Assembly: GCF_002214185.1 (NCBI RefSeq)
Contig: NZ_CP022161.1
Span: forward strand, 9,989,486-10,053,485
Direction: 5' to 3'
Source: Streptomyces capitiformicae
GTDB taxonomy: Bacteria > Actinomycetota > Actinomycetes > Streptomycetales > Streptomycetaceae
Length of the DNA: 64,000 nucleotides
In this document: piece after piece, positions 46,001-53,522 of the stretch
Numbering within the stretch: position 1 is the first letter of the stretch
Layout: each line of letters starts with the position of its first letter
Notes under the pieces: generated by a model
Told to the model about the DNA's origin: nothing
What the model saw: the letters and a program-made list of their open reading frames with translations, nothing else
The model's database searches: none
Position numbers and translations under genes: made by a program

Positions 46001-46065
46001 TCTACGTCGACGTGCTGGACGAGGTCCTGTCCCTGCCCGAGCTGCGCTCGGCCGTTCAGTCCTGA
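43039..46065 (+). CDS. Fusion of an APH-type kinase and a class III aminotransferase-fold phospholyase
   Basis: 1,008 residues in three parts. (1) About 15-330: aminoglycoside phosphotransferase fold with VVHQDLNDANVL (catalytic Asp219, metal Asn224) and VDLGDS. (2) About 390-560: a beta-rich middle domain like the M23/biotinyl-type linker found in such fusions. (3) About 575-1005: class III aminotransferase with SGSEANDLALRIAR, DEVQVGVGRLG and PLP Lys843 in TMGKPLGNGHP, the version seen in ethanolamine-phosphate and phosphohydroxylysine phospholyases. The likely sequence is phosphorylation of an amino alcohol followed by elimination of phosphate and ammonia. ATG 43039 is the first start with family-like sequence; GTG 42997 is possible. 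Confidence 0.9.
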   Translation: MTSATTTGQDGTTIPGHTGQLPGSLLDHVLRQSFGLEGYAQHPLGGEVDQNVRITGDDGMRYFVRVTRAEPDSADVLWQNSLLQHLASTVPDLPVPRLIPTCEGKFLAAVVHEGRTHVVRVMSWLEGRVLADLDDHPAALLRQLGEAAGRLSLGLSSVEPPVGLEPHDWDMRRAAEIVEASLHAVQDADRRESVRTIMGWYDDLLPAWDRLPRSVVHQDLNDANVLADADEDGVLRISGIVDLGDSLYSVRAAEVAIAAGYASVRKADPLAAAAEVVAGFHSVLPLTAEELAAVYPLAAARLCMNAVTWTRRVAESDTPYGRTRMQHTWPAIAQVAEVCPDVAEAMFRVACGLPPTREQRGLEEVLVEAARDGAPYAPAPQLLDLRPASDLYDEVDWHDARALRASIDNILDGRRRRGYVPHLSASLLLGGRRRPGAEEPATVQVGGSLIVADAEEVASPLSGIVEARGGAGMPLVLRHAVEGLEFWTCWWGLDDTPPVAATVPAGAPLGRAGASEETDPLGPCVQVQVHRTARMATWPPPRAVPPSARQVWSHLSPDPARLLGFTESPAAVPTIDDVVSVRRRHIARSQRNYYRTPMNLVRGRDVWFHDEDGLAYLDSLNNVTHVGHAEPRVTAAASRQMRKLNTNSRFVYPQIASYVQKLVATLPDPLEVVFLVCSGSEANDLALRIARQVTGRQHIVNIDGAYHGNTGVVTGISPNRYKGPGGAGAPATTHEVVIPDRYRSTYGYDDADAGVKYARDAAAVIERITADGRPPAAFIAESLMGSGGNIVFPDGYLDGVFTAARRAGALCISDEVQVGVGRLGPWWGFELQRVVPDIVTMGKPLGNGHPLAAVVTTREIADAFDTGMKYFNTFGGNPVSCAIGEAVLDIVEQDGLRENAVSVGGYFAQSLRELQQRQPLIGDVRAEGLYLGVELVRNRSTKMPATEQAFMVTELMKERGVIVFPNGVHDNVLKIKPPMTFRREHVDLYVDVLDEVLSLPELRSAVQS

Positions 46066-46128
46066 GACGGGCAACCGTCTACTGAGGCAGTGAACGAGAG
46101 TGGCCCGCGAATGCGAGAAGTGCCCCGC

Positions 46129-46259
46129 GGGCCGGCTTCTCCGGCCAGGACTTCAAGGTCTCGCCCGCCATGGGCGACATCGCCGCGGACCTGACCCTGG
46201 AGGGCCGCACCTCCCAGCCGATCGACTTCATCACCACAAACGGCCGTTCCACGGCCTGA
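46129..46259 (+). pseudogene. C-terminal tail of an FAD-dependent amino-acid oxidase
   Basis: GFSGQDFKVSPAMGDIAADL then QPIDFITTNGRSTA and a stop: the conserved G-x-G-F-K-x-S-P-x-x-G end of DAO-family enzymes, on the plus strand. Nothing of the remaining 350-400 residues is present. It lies between the fusion gene and the broken Rhs gene, on the opposite strand from the latter. Confidence 0.7.
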
Positions 46260-46280
46260 GTCAGAAAGAGAAAACCCACC

Positions 46281-47578
46281 GGGACCTCGAAGGTGGCACC
46301 GGTGTTCTCGGTGTCGGCGGCCTCCGACTCGCGCTTGCCCTTGCCGAAGTGGTAGCGGGTGCCGTCAGTGGTGGTGACGACCCAGTACTCGTCGTTGTTG
46401 TCGGAGTTGAAGCCGTCGTACTTACGCTCGATACGAGTGCCGTCGTCCTGCTTCAGACGCCACTCGTCCTTGCCCTTCTTGACCAGCTCACCGGCCCGGC
46501 CCCCGAAGTTCATGGTGGCGTTGTCGGAGTGCCAGCACAGGTCGTACTTCTGCGACCCCGCCTCGTCGTGACCGTCCTCCGTGCAGGAGCGGTACGAGCG
46601 CTCGATATAGCCGGCGGAGAGATCGAAACCCTCACCGATCCAGGACGTCTGGTTGTTGCTGGAAGCCGTACGGCCGTCCGTGGACGCGGAGTTGTAGCCG
46701 AGACCGAGCTGCGGAGAGGGGCCGGCGACGGCGGGCGGGACACGCAGCGGGTACTGCCAGGTGAAGCCGCCGGTCTGCCCGGCCACCTGCCAGGACGCGG
46801 ACGGCGCCAGCGAGGTCGCGGTGTAGGAGCCGGAGCCGCCGGAGGGCGCGGCCGCGGCCGCGAGCAGCGGGGCCTTGGCCGCGGGCAGCGCCGCCACGTC
46901 GGCCGTGAGCTTCTGCTCGCGCACGTTGTTGTCGGTCTTCAGCGGCGTGACCGTCTGGCACTTGGCCGCCTCGGGCGTGGTCAGCGCACAGGCGGGCAGT
47001 TCGACCAGACGCAGCCGCTGCGCCCAGTCACCACCGTAGGCCTGGGCGAAGGCCGCGTAGTCGACCTCGACAGACACCTTGCCGTTCGTGGTGCCGCTGT
47101 CGGCGCGGGCCACCTTGAGCAGAAGCCCGTCGATACCGGCCTTCTGCGCGGCAGCGTGACTGAGGACATCGACCTTGGCGCGGGTGGGCGTCACGGCCGC
47201 CATCGCGGACCGGGTCATGCCCTTGGCCGGGCCGACCCTGACCGGGAGCGAACCCGCCTTGGCGCTCGACAGCGCGCTGCGCTTCTTGGAGCCCGCGAGA
47301 TCGACGGTCGCGCTGCCCGCCTTCGGCCACGCGGCCTTCGGGCGGAATGTCTCGCCGTACCCCTTGGTGTGCTCGAGCGGAGTGGGCTGACCCTCCTGTT
47401 CGACCACCGGGGTCGAGGCGACGTCCTGGGTCTTGGGGCGCCGCTTCTCCCGGGCCTCGTCCGGGTCGTCACCGAGCGCCGGGGTGCCCTGGAGCAGGGT
47501 GACGGTCAGGGCGGATGTGATCGTTACGGCGAGAGCTCTCGCCCAGGGATGTGCCTTGTGTCTGCGTGATGCGCGCAC
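46281..47578 (-). pseudogene. Rhs/YD-repeat polymorphic toxin protein, N-terminal 430 residues only
   Basis: Signal peptide (ALAVTITSALTVTLLQGTPALG) followed by the region shared by Streptomyces Rhs proteins: RLRLVELPACALTTPEAAKC, GGFTWQYPLRVPPAVAGPSP, LGYNSASTDGRTASSNNQTS, WIGEGFDLSAGYIERSYRSC and DGTRYHFGKGK. At TFEVPV (about 46281) homology ends; the frame runs on to 46079 only by chance across the antisense of an oxidase fragment. The YD repeats, HINT domain and toxin are gone. It follows the LamG gene by 51 bp, the same order as the intact module. Confidence 0.85.
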
Positions 47579-47629
47579 GCGCGCTCCCCCTCTGGGTGGT
47601 GTGGAAGGTGACGCCCTGGTCAGGGGCGG

Positions 47630-50503
47630 TCAGCTGGTGTTCGCGAGCCGGAAGATCTCGGTGCCGGACAGCAGGCCGGGGACGAGGCGTACGTCGTCGA
47701 TGTCACCCGCGAACGGGTCGGACCAGTCACCGTCGTACTGGGCGCGGCCGAGGTTGAGGCCCTTGGAGGCGTTCCAGACATCGGTGACGGTGGCGCTGCC
47801 CTGCTCCTCACCGTCGACGAAGAGCCTGAACTTCCGCGCCACCGGGTCGTAGGTTCCGGCGACGTGGACCCACTTGTTGACGGTCGCGGGCCGCTCGCTG
47901 GTCGCCATGGCGCGGACGAGGTCGGAGCCGGCCTTGTCGGAGACGTGGCGGCCGAAGACCCAGCGCTTGTAGGCGGTGGAGTAATAGAGGTTGAAGCCGT
48001 TGCCCTGGCTGCCCGCCTGGCTGACCACCGAGATGTTCTTCGCCAGCGACGTGGGCCGCACCCACGCCGAGACAGTGAACGCCTGGCCGGTGTGCACGGC
48101 GGAGGCGGCGGTGGCGTGGTCGGTGGTGCCGTTGAAACGCAGCGCCTTGTCGGCCGGATCGGCCGCTGAACGGTGACCGGCGACCCAGTCGGCGCCCTTG
48201 ACCGTCAGGTCGCGGTCGTGGCCGGAGGCGTCGGGGGCCGTGGTGCCGGAGGTCTGGTCGAGGCCGTAGACAGCGGCGGCGCAGGCGTCGGCGAGCGCGT
48301 CGGCGCAGGCACGGCCAACAGTGAAGAAGAACTTCTCCAGCGGGCCCCGGTTCCCGGCCCGGTCGACACTGCGGACGTAGAGCACGTTCGGTCCGAAGGT
48401 GCTCGGCGCGACCTCGATGGTTGCCTTGCCGCCCAGGGTGGCCGGGTCCGCCTTGCGGGTGGGGGTGTCGTTGCCGAGGTCCCACTCGTAGAACTCGACG
48501 TCGTTCTTGAAGACGGGGTCGGAGTTGCCGTTGGCGGAGAAGGTGAAGTGCCGCTTGCTGCCCGCCGGCAGGTCGATTTCGCTCGCCACCGGCGCCACGT
48601 GCGGCTTGGTGTCGGGCCGCTCCACGTCCACCACGAACTCGCACCAGTCGGACCACGGGGAGTACCCGGAGTCCTTGAGCTTACCGGTGGAGCCGTCGTA
48701 GGTCTGGGCGTGCCAGCGGTAGCCACTGCCGTGCTTCAGCTCCCGGACGGGGATGTTCTCCTCGAACTTGCCCTCGTTCTGCGGTCCGTCCTTGCCCTCG
48801 TAGACCATGGGCCGGCCGTCGACCTGGTCCCAGACCCGGAAAGTTGCGGTGAGGTTCTGGCCGGTGCCGTCCGTGTGGGAGTCGGCGTCGGTGCCCGTGA
48901 CGGACATGGCCGGGGTCGCGTCACGGATCCAGGGGCGCTTGGTGTTGTCGGTCGTGCAGGTCTTCTCCTCCGGGTTGCTCAGCTTCTCCCCGGTGGGCTT
49001 GTTCGGACGGGTGTTGTACGTGACGACGAGCTTGGCGTCGTCTCCACGGAACCGCTTCCAGGAGTTGGGGTCGTCCTCGTCGGCGGCCCGCAGCGAGAAC
49101 GCGATCGGGTCCTCACCGGCGGCCTTCTTGCGGACCGAGGAAGTGAGGTTCTCGTTGGTCTCCTCGGCGTTGTCCGCGAAGTGCACCCAACTGGGCGGGG
49201 CGTCCGGACTGCAACTGTCGCCCCGGCCGTACGCGACGGTCTTGTCGACCATCAGGTCGCCGTCCTTGGGCTTGTTGTTCCAGTTGGTGGCGGAGTCGAC
49301 ACCGCCCTCGGCGACCATGTGCAGGTTCACGGTGCTCTTGGTGCAGGAGAAGGAGAAGGTCTCGTAGACCTGGAACACCGCCTTGGAGATCGTCCGGTTC
49401 TTCCAGCCCTTCGTGGCGAACTGGAAGTACATCCGGTTCGTGTACGGCGAGTTGCTGCACACGTAGTAGATGCCACCGATGGTCTTGGCCGAACAGCGGC
49501 CGACACCCTCGTCCTTCTTGAACTTGTGGTACTCCGTGCTCGGATGCGAGCTGGACACGTACAGCCACTCGCTCTTGGACATGCCGGCCTCGGGGTCGAT
49601 GTAGACCGGGAAGTCGGTGTCGGCGGCGGTGAGCAGGGCACGGTCGGGCTCGACGGTGACCTCGGACGCGGAGACGTCGAGGGCCAGGTCCGCGACCTTC
49701 GCGCCCGCGTCGGGCGCCTCCTGGGCAGGCGTGTCCGTGCCCGAGGCGGGAACGGCGTCGGCGGGCACCCCGGTGGCGGACGAGTCCCACATCTTGGGAG
49801 CCTGACCGCCGAAGACACGCTCGCCCGAGGCGTCCACCGCCTGGAGACCACCGGTCGGGCCGGTACCGAGGTCGAGGCCCTCCGACCGTACGGGCAACCG
49901 CAGTTCGGCCAACTGCGGGTTGCGGGCCGCCTCCGGGGTCTTCACCTCCAGCACGTACGAGTAGCCCGTGACCGAGGCGGTAGCCAGCAGGTCCACACCG
50001 GGCAGCACCTCGCGGTACTCGGCGGTGTCACCGCTCAGGACCGGCTCCGGCAGCGGCGCGGGCCAGCGCAGCGTGAAGGACTTACCGTCCTCGCCGAGCG
50101 TGACGAAGTCGGACGAGCCTCCCGCCGCGAACGCCAGATCAACGACAGCCGCCTTCGGCCCGACCGTGCCGTCCGGCCGACGTACGAGAGTCGCGTCCGC
50201 CTTCACCCAACTGCCGTCGGTCCGTTGGACACGCTGCGGCTGGACACTGGTCTCACTGGTCAGCGAGCCGTCCGGGTTGGCGAAGACGAGCTCGTCCTCG
50301 GTACGCTGCTGAACAATTTCCACCGGTTCGCCGGTCTGAGCGGCCAGTGCGAACGCGGCCCCCTCGGCCGATGCAGGCGGTGTGCTGCCGACCGCGGTGG
50401 CCGGACTGGTGACGGCGGGCAGCGCGCCCAGGACAACGGCGCCGCCGAGCAGCACGCCTAGCGTCCGGGCAGCACGAAGCCGCCGGAACCAAGGGTTGGT
50501 CAT
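47630..50503 (-). CDS. Secreted LamG/DNRLRE-domain protein of the Rhs locus, module 1
   Basis: 957 residues. Signal peptide (TLGVLLGGAVVLGALPAVTSPATA), a beta-rich N-terminal region, a DNRLRE-like domain (about 325-480, KAVFQVYETFSFSCTKSTVN with NWNNKP), fibronectin/Ig-like segments (about 500-730) and a C-terminal LamG/concanavalin-like domain (about 745-950, FTVSAWVRPTSL ... YDPVARKFRLFVDGEEQG). Such proteins precede Rhs genes in Streptomyces and probably help surface display or contact with target cells. ATG 50503 has AAGGGT directly upstream and GGGGGGAGA just before. Its own Rhs partner is truncated. Confidence 0.85.
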   Translation of the reverse strand: MTNPWFRRLRAARTLGVLLGGAVVLGALPAVTSPATAVGSTPPASAEGAAFALAAQTGEPVEIVQQRTEDELVFANPDGSLTSETSVQPQRVQRTDGSWVKADATLVRRPDGTVGPKAAVVDLAFAAGGSSDFVTLGEDGKSFTLRWPAPLPEPVLSGDTAEYREVLPGVDLLATASVTGYSYVLEVKTPEAARNPQLAELRLPVRSEGLDLGTGPTGGLQAVDASGERVFGGQAPKMWDSSATGVPADAVPASGTDTPAQEAPDAGAKVADLALDVSASEVTVEPDRALLTAADTDFPVYIDPEAGMSKSEWLYVSSSHPSTEYHKFKKDEGVGRCSAKTIGGIYYVCSNSPYTNRMYFQFATKGWKNRTISKAVFQVYETFSFSCTKSTVNLHMVAEGGVDSATNWNNKPKDGDLMVDKTVAYGRGDSCSPDAPPSWVHFADNAEETNENLTSSVRKKAAGEDPIAFSLRAADEDDPNSWKRFRGDDAKLVVTYNTRPNKPTGEKLSNPEEKTCTTDNTKRPWIRDATPAMSVTGTDADSHTDGTGQNLTATFRVWDQVDGRPMVYEGKDGPQNEGKFEENIPVRELKHGSGYRWHAQTYDGSTGKLKDSGYSPWSDWCEFVVDVERPDTKPHVAPVASEIDLPAGSKRHFTFSANGNSDPVFKNDVEFYEWDLGNDTPTRKADPATLGGKATIEVAPSTFGPNVLYVRSVDRAGNRGPLEKFFFTVGRACADALADACAAAVYGLDQTSGTTAPDASGHDRDLTVKGADWVAGHRSAADPADKALRFNGTTDHATAASAVHTGQAFTVSAWVRPTSLAKNISVVSQAGSQGNGFNLYYSTAYKRWVFGRHVSDKAGSDLVRAMATSERPATVNKWVHVAGTYDPVARKFRLFVDGEEQGSATVTDVWNASKGLNLGRAQYDGDWSDPFAGDIDDVRLVPGLLSGTEIFRLANTS

Positions 50504-51368
50504 ACCCTTGTCTCCCCCCAGGCTCTCCCCAGAGCCCGCTATGAAATTGATGTGGCCATGCCGTACAGCAGTGGCTGAAGAAACGTATGGGACTTCCTTC
50601 ACCGGAGCAAGGGCGTTTCGAGAGTGAACCGCCCCACAGCCCACACAACACACGCACTGCTCATGCCTGAGGAACGGCCCTTGGCGTGGGAGGACGCGCG
50701 CGGTGCATACAGCAGTCCGACCACGTCGGCCTCACGCCGGCAGTGCACAACCCCATCAGTGTCAAGCTGGGGCCGACCGTCGCGCCGGAAGACACCGTCG
50801 CCCTGGCCGGACACTGAATCCGGAAGACGTTCCCGACCGTCCGACCTTCATCATCCGTTTCGGCACGAAAGACATGCACCGCCCCCCACCCACGGTCGCC
50901 GACACGGCGCCCGCCACGGTTCGGCACAAACCGACGCAGGATCAGCGCAGCATGCATGGGCGCCTCCGGCTCCCTGCCCAGCTCGACAGGAACCGCCCCT
51001 ACGAGCCGGAGGGCGCCATCCCTCACACGACGGCATCACAGAGGAGTAGCTGACCATGTCCGACTGAAGTTGTCTGAACCGGACAGTCCCGCCGCTTCCG
51101 ATCGCCGCCTCGAAGACGGTCGTACGTCCACCGGTCGGTCCAGGTGCAACCACAGGCCACTGACGGAGCGTCACGCACACCTGTCCACCGATTGTCCACC
51201 GGAACCCATTACGCAAGCATGATCCATCCCCCACGGGCCAGCAAAGCGCCAGGTCAGAGCCTTAGATCGTCGATCTCGTCACAGAAACCAAACCTCCGGC
51301 CCACGCATTACGATACACAGAGACACAGTGCCCGATTTGCCGAGATTCCAAGGTCACCCGACACAAGA
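50504..51368. other. 865 bp upstream of module 1 without a recognisable gene
   Basis: Frames here lack domains, signal peptides or ribosome binding sites. The part next to 50504 should contain the module 1 promoter, but I cannot pick convincing -35/-10 boxes. Confidence 0.4.
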
Positions 51369-51398
51369 AACCCCAGGTCAAAGGCTTGACCTGGGGTT
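51369..51398 (-). terminator. Terminator of a former tRNA-Thr gene
   Basis: A perfect 13-bp stem (AACCCCAGGTCAA and its complement) with a four-base loop, followed on the minus strand by a T-rich run. It begins six bases after the 3' end of the tRNA fragment. Confidence 0.8.
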
Positions 51399-51403
51399 CA
51401 CCA

Positions 51404-51448
51404 TGGAGCCGCCTTCGGGATTCGAACCCGAGACCTACGCATTACGAG
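51404..51448 (-). other. 3' half of tRNA-Thr(CGU), probable attachment-site scar
   Basis: Minus strand, from the anticodon loop CTCGTAAT through GCGTAGG, a perfect T-arm (TCGGG-TTCGAAT-CCCGA) and acceptor strand AGGCGGC plus T-CCA. The D-arm, 5' anticodon stem and 5' acceptor are absent; the sequence before CTCGTAAT is unrelated. A segment running exactly from anticodon loop to CCA is the usual att core of tyrosine-recombinase elements that integrate into tRNA genes. Not a functional tRNA. The element would lie at higher coordinates. Confidence 0.75.
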
Positions 51449-51908
51449 ACCGTGAGCGTTCGTGTTGCGTGGTGCCTGGTGGTGCTGCTGAGTGACGTTC
51501 TGCCTGATCAGAGCATGTACGGCTGGTTGATCTGTGCTACCTCGTATTACGTCGTCCAAAGGCGTCCGGCCACCGGCTGGCCACCGAGACAGGTGCCGCG
51601 GGTAGCAAGGAACCGATCACCCGGGTTGTCGGCCTCCCCCAGACCCTCCCACTGCACAGTTGAACGAGAGTCCCGCACTGCTGCGCGAGTAGATCCGAAA
51701 GCCGAATCTCTCCGCGCCGCCTGAGCCGATCATAGGACAGCAGGAAGTCGCCTTTGTGCCAGTCCCCCCATGCGTCTACCTGGTCGTACGACCCCTGCAC
51801 GGTGGCATTGGCGCTGCCGGCTGTGGCGCCTCGGGGATTTCCGGTATTGAAGGGCTGAGTGGAACGGTACGACGCCTCACGTGCATCACCTTTTCCGCGG
51901 AGAAGACC

Positions 51909-51938
51909 GCAGCCCCATCGGTCACCCGATGGGGCTGC
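51909..51938 (-). terminator. Terminator after the orphan immunity gene
   Basis: A 13-bp perfect stem (GCAGCCCCATCGG and its complement) with a four-base loop, 18 bases past the stop of the minus-strand gene at 51956. Confidence 0.8.
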
Positions 51939-51955
51939 ACGCTCACAACTGTGCG

Positions 51956-52369
51956 TCATCCGTCCTGTCGATCGAATCTCGCGTAGAGATCACGATCTCG
52001 CCATGAGTCGGAGAAGGCATCCAACATGGCTTCATAGAGGCGAAGGTCGCTGACATTCCGCCCAGGGGCGGAAACCCTCGCTGTAACCGCCTCCTCAACC
52101 GCCTGCCACCTCAGTTCATGCATGGTGAAGGAGATCAACTCGACGGCACCCTCCCCCAATGATTCGATCACCGAGACGAGTACTTCCTCAAATGCCTCCC
52201 TGGAGCCAGGATTCGACTTCAGGACGTCGAGCGCTCGTTCGAGATCCCGCTCGACAGACTCGACTCCGCACGATTCCTCGACGGCGTCCCGAATGTCTTG
52301 CACGATTCCTCTGAACTCGGAGACTGGGTCAGCAGTCGGGTGCTCCCCAAGCGGCGATGTACTTTCCAT
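51956..52369 (-). CDS. Putative immunity protein of the orphan toxin tip
   Basis: 137 residues, predicted mostly helical and acidic (EFRGIVQDIRDAVEESCG, RDLERALDVLKSNPGSREAF, LWQAVEEAV-like helices), cytosolic, no known domain. It overlaps the 3' end of the toxin tip by 41 bases if it starts at ATG 52369, or starts 26 bases after it at GTG 52303 (GAGGA upstream but too close). The position directly after a HINT-toxin tip is where cognate immunity genes sit. Base composition is less GC-rich than the neighbours. Followed by a terminator. Confidence 0.6.
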   Translation of the reverse strand: MESTSPLGEHPTADPVSEFRGIVQDIRDAVEESCGVESVERDLERALDVLKSNPGSREAFEEVLVSVIESLGEGAVELISFTMHELRWQAVEEAVTARVSAPGRNVSDLRLYEAMLDAFSDSWRDRDLYARFDRQDG

Positions 52370-52871
52370 TCGCGTCCATTCCGTTGTTGTTGAAGGCATC
52401 AACCGCTGCCGTTTGTGCATTGGCTCCGTAGGGTCGATAGTGCCCAGACTTGTTGTCGAGGTACACCACCGCACCCCCCTTCGTCTTGAACTCGCCAGCG
52501 GCCAGGACTTTTCCACCCTTGGCAAGGCTCACATGGCCCGCGGTTCTCTTGCCAATGATGAGTTCCCCGTCGGCACGCGCCACATAGGCGTAGTTGCCGG
52601 AGCGGGACATGGCAGTTCCGGGCGCGATCGGCTTGAACCAATCAAGCTTGTCCTCGGGCTGCAGGTTCGAGAAGGATGTTGGGTCTTCGCCACTTTTGTG
52701 GACGAGTACCGGGGTCCGACCCGCAAGCACGTAGTAGGTGTGCAGGTCATCGACAGTGAGGTTGTAGGTGCGGGCGTGACCCGTGTAGGCCCGATTTTCG
52801 GTGACGACGACTATTTCGCCCTCATCAGTGCGCAGACTTGTCCTTTGGGCGGCCGTTAGATATGCGTCCAT
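52329..52871 (-). CDS. Orphan Rhs C-terminal tip: HINT end plus toxin domain
   Basis: 180 residues. After about 10 unrelated residues, the sequence from VVVTENRAYTGHARTYNLTV to DDLHTYYVLAGRTPVLVHK is the end of a pretoxin HINT domain, closely similar at DNA level to the same region of the complete Rhs gene (53870-54010). The remaining about 115 residues form a different toxin tip (GHVSLAKGGKVLAAGEFKTK, VYLDNKSGHYRPYGANAQ, a Cys end). Orphan tips of this kind are reservoirs that recombine into the full gene. It probably is not secreted by itself. Toxin activity unknown. Confidence 0.7.
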   Translation of the reverse strand: MDAYLTAAQRTSLRTDEGEIVVVTENRAYTGHARTYNLTVDDLHTYYVLAGRTPVLVHKSGEDPTSFSNLQPEDKLDWFKPIAPGTAMSRSGNYAYVARADGELIIGKRTAGHVSLAKGGKVLAAGEFKTKGGAVVYLDNKSGHYRPYGANAQTAAVDAFNNNGMDANGKYIAAWGAPDC

Positions 52872-52913
52872 GCATGTACGAGATTTCTGGATGCAGTGGG
52901 CCTTGATGTGGGC

Positions 52914-52951
52914 GGTAGGGGGTACCGCCGGATCCGGCGGTACCCCCTACC
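52914..52951. repeat. Perfect 38-bp palindrome
   Basis: Nineteen bases starting GGTAGGGGGTACCGCC are followed directly by their exact complement, centred on GGATCC, with no loop and no mismatch. It lies 104 bases past the immunity gene stop at 53055 and 43 bases before the orphan tip. It may act as a terminator for the toxin operon or be a recombination or cruciform site. Confidence 0.85.
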
Positions 52952-53054
52952 TATCTTCCGGTGTTCAGCTCCCTGGAGGATTCCACGACCACAGTTTCGC
53001 GAAACCTTATCGAGCTCAATCCAGGGGGCGCACCCCAACACCAAGCAGCCGACT

Positions 53055-53522
53055 TCACCTACGTACGCGAAGGAACCTCTCTATGCCCCGGAGGGGCGCC
53101 TTCATGTCTCGCCTATTGATACCTGCCACCTCTAGGTGGATGAGGATTGTCGCCTTATCCCGACACCCAGGAAATAGTCGCAAATACTCGCGAATACTCT
53201 CATCCAGAGAGGTAAAAGTATAGTCCTCAATCTCGGGATCCGTTGGACCCACCCCCGAAGTTCCGCCTGGGCCCGGGGGAGTTGCCAAAATGACCTCTGG
53301 CGCGTCACCCTCCAAGGAACTGAACAAGACCTGCGCTACCCCAGATTTCGGAATTCCACCGTACTGCTCGTGAGCCAAAGGCCACCACACCACTGCAGCA
53401 TCGCAGCCAAGCCAGGTATCGGGCACATTTCCCACCCTGTACTCGACACCAGCGATTCCGACCAATGCCGCCCGGCACTTGTCGACGTCAACCTTCGAAG
53501 TTGACGCAATCACATATTTCAT
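53055..53522 (-). CDS. Immunity protein of the full-length Rhs toxin
   Basis: 155 residues, start ATG 53522 overlapping the Rhs stop by four bases (ATGA), so it is made with the toxin. Predicted alternating beta/alpha (MKYVIASTSKVDVDKCRAAL, CDAAVVWWPLAHEQYGG, SGVAQVLFSSL, PEVILATPPG). The V-V-W-x-P-L-A-H-x-x-Y-G-G and G-x-A-Q-V-L pattern recalls macro-like proteins, which could fit an ADP-ribosyl toxin, but this is only a resemblance. Lower GC than the Rhs core. Confidence 0.7.
   Translation of the reverse strand: MKYVIASTSKVDVDKCRAALVGIAGVEYRVGNVPDTWLGCDAAVVWWPLAHEQYGGIPKSGVAQVLFSSLEGDAPEVILATPPGPGGTSGVGPTDPEIEDYTFTSLDESIREYLRLFPGCRDKATILIHLEVAGINRRDMKAPLRGIERFLRVRR

Noticed and set aside
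46079..46280. C-terminal end of the truncated Rhs protein as a new toxin tip
   Set aside because: This stretch is the antisense of an oxidase C-terminus and has no HINT or spacer before it.
48173..50461. Plus-strand open frame of 762 codons
   Set aside because: Antisense of the LamG gene; composition typical of a shadow frame.
51404..51448. Functional tRNA gene
   Set aside because: The 5' acceptor strand, D-arm and 5' anticodon stem are missing.
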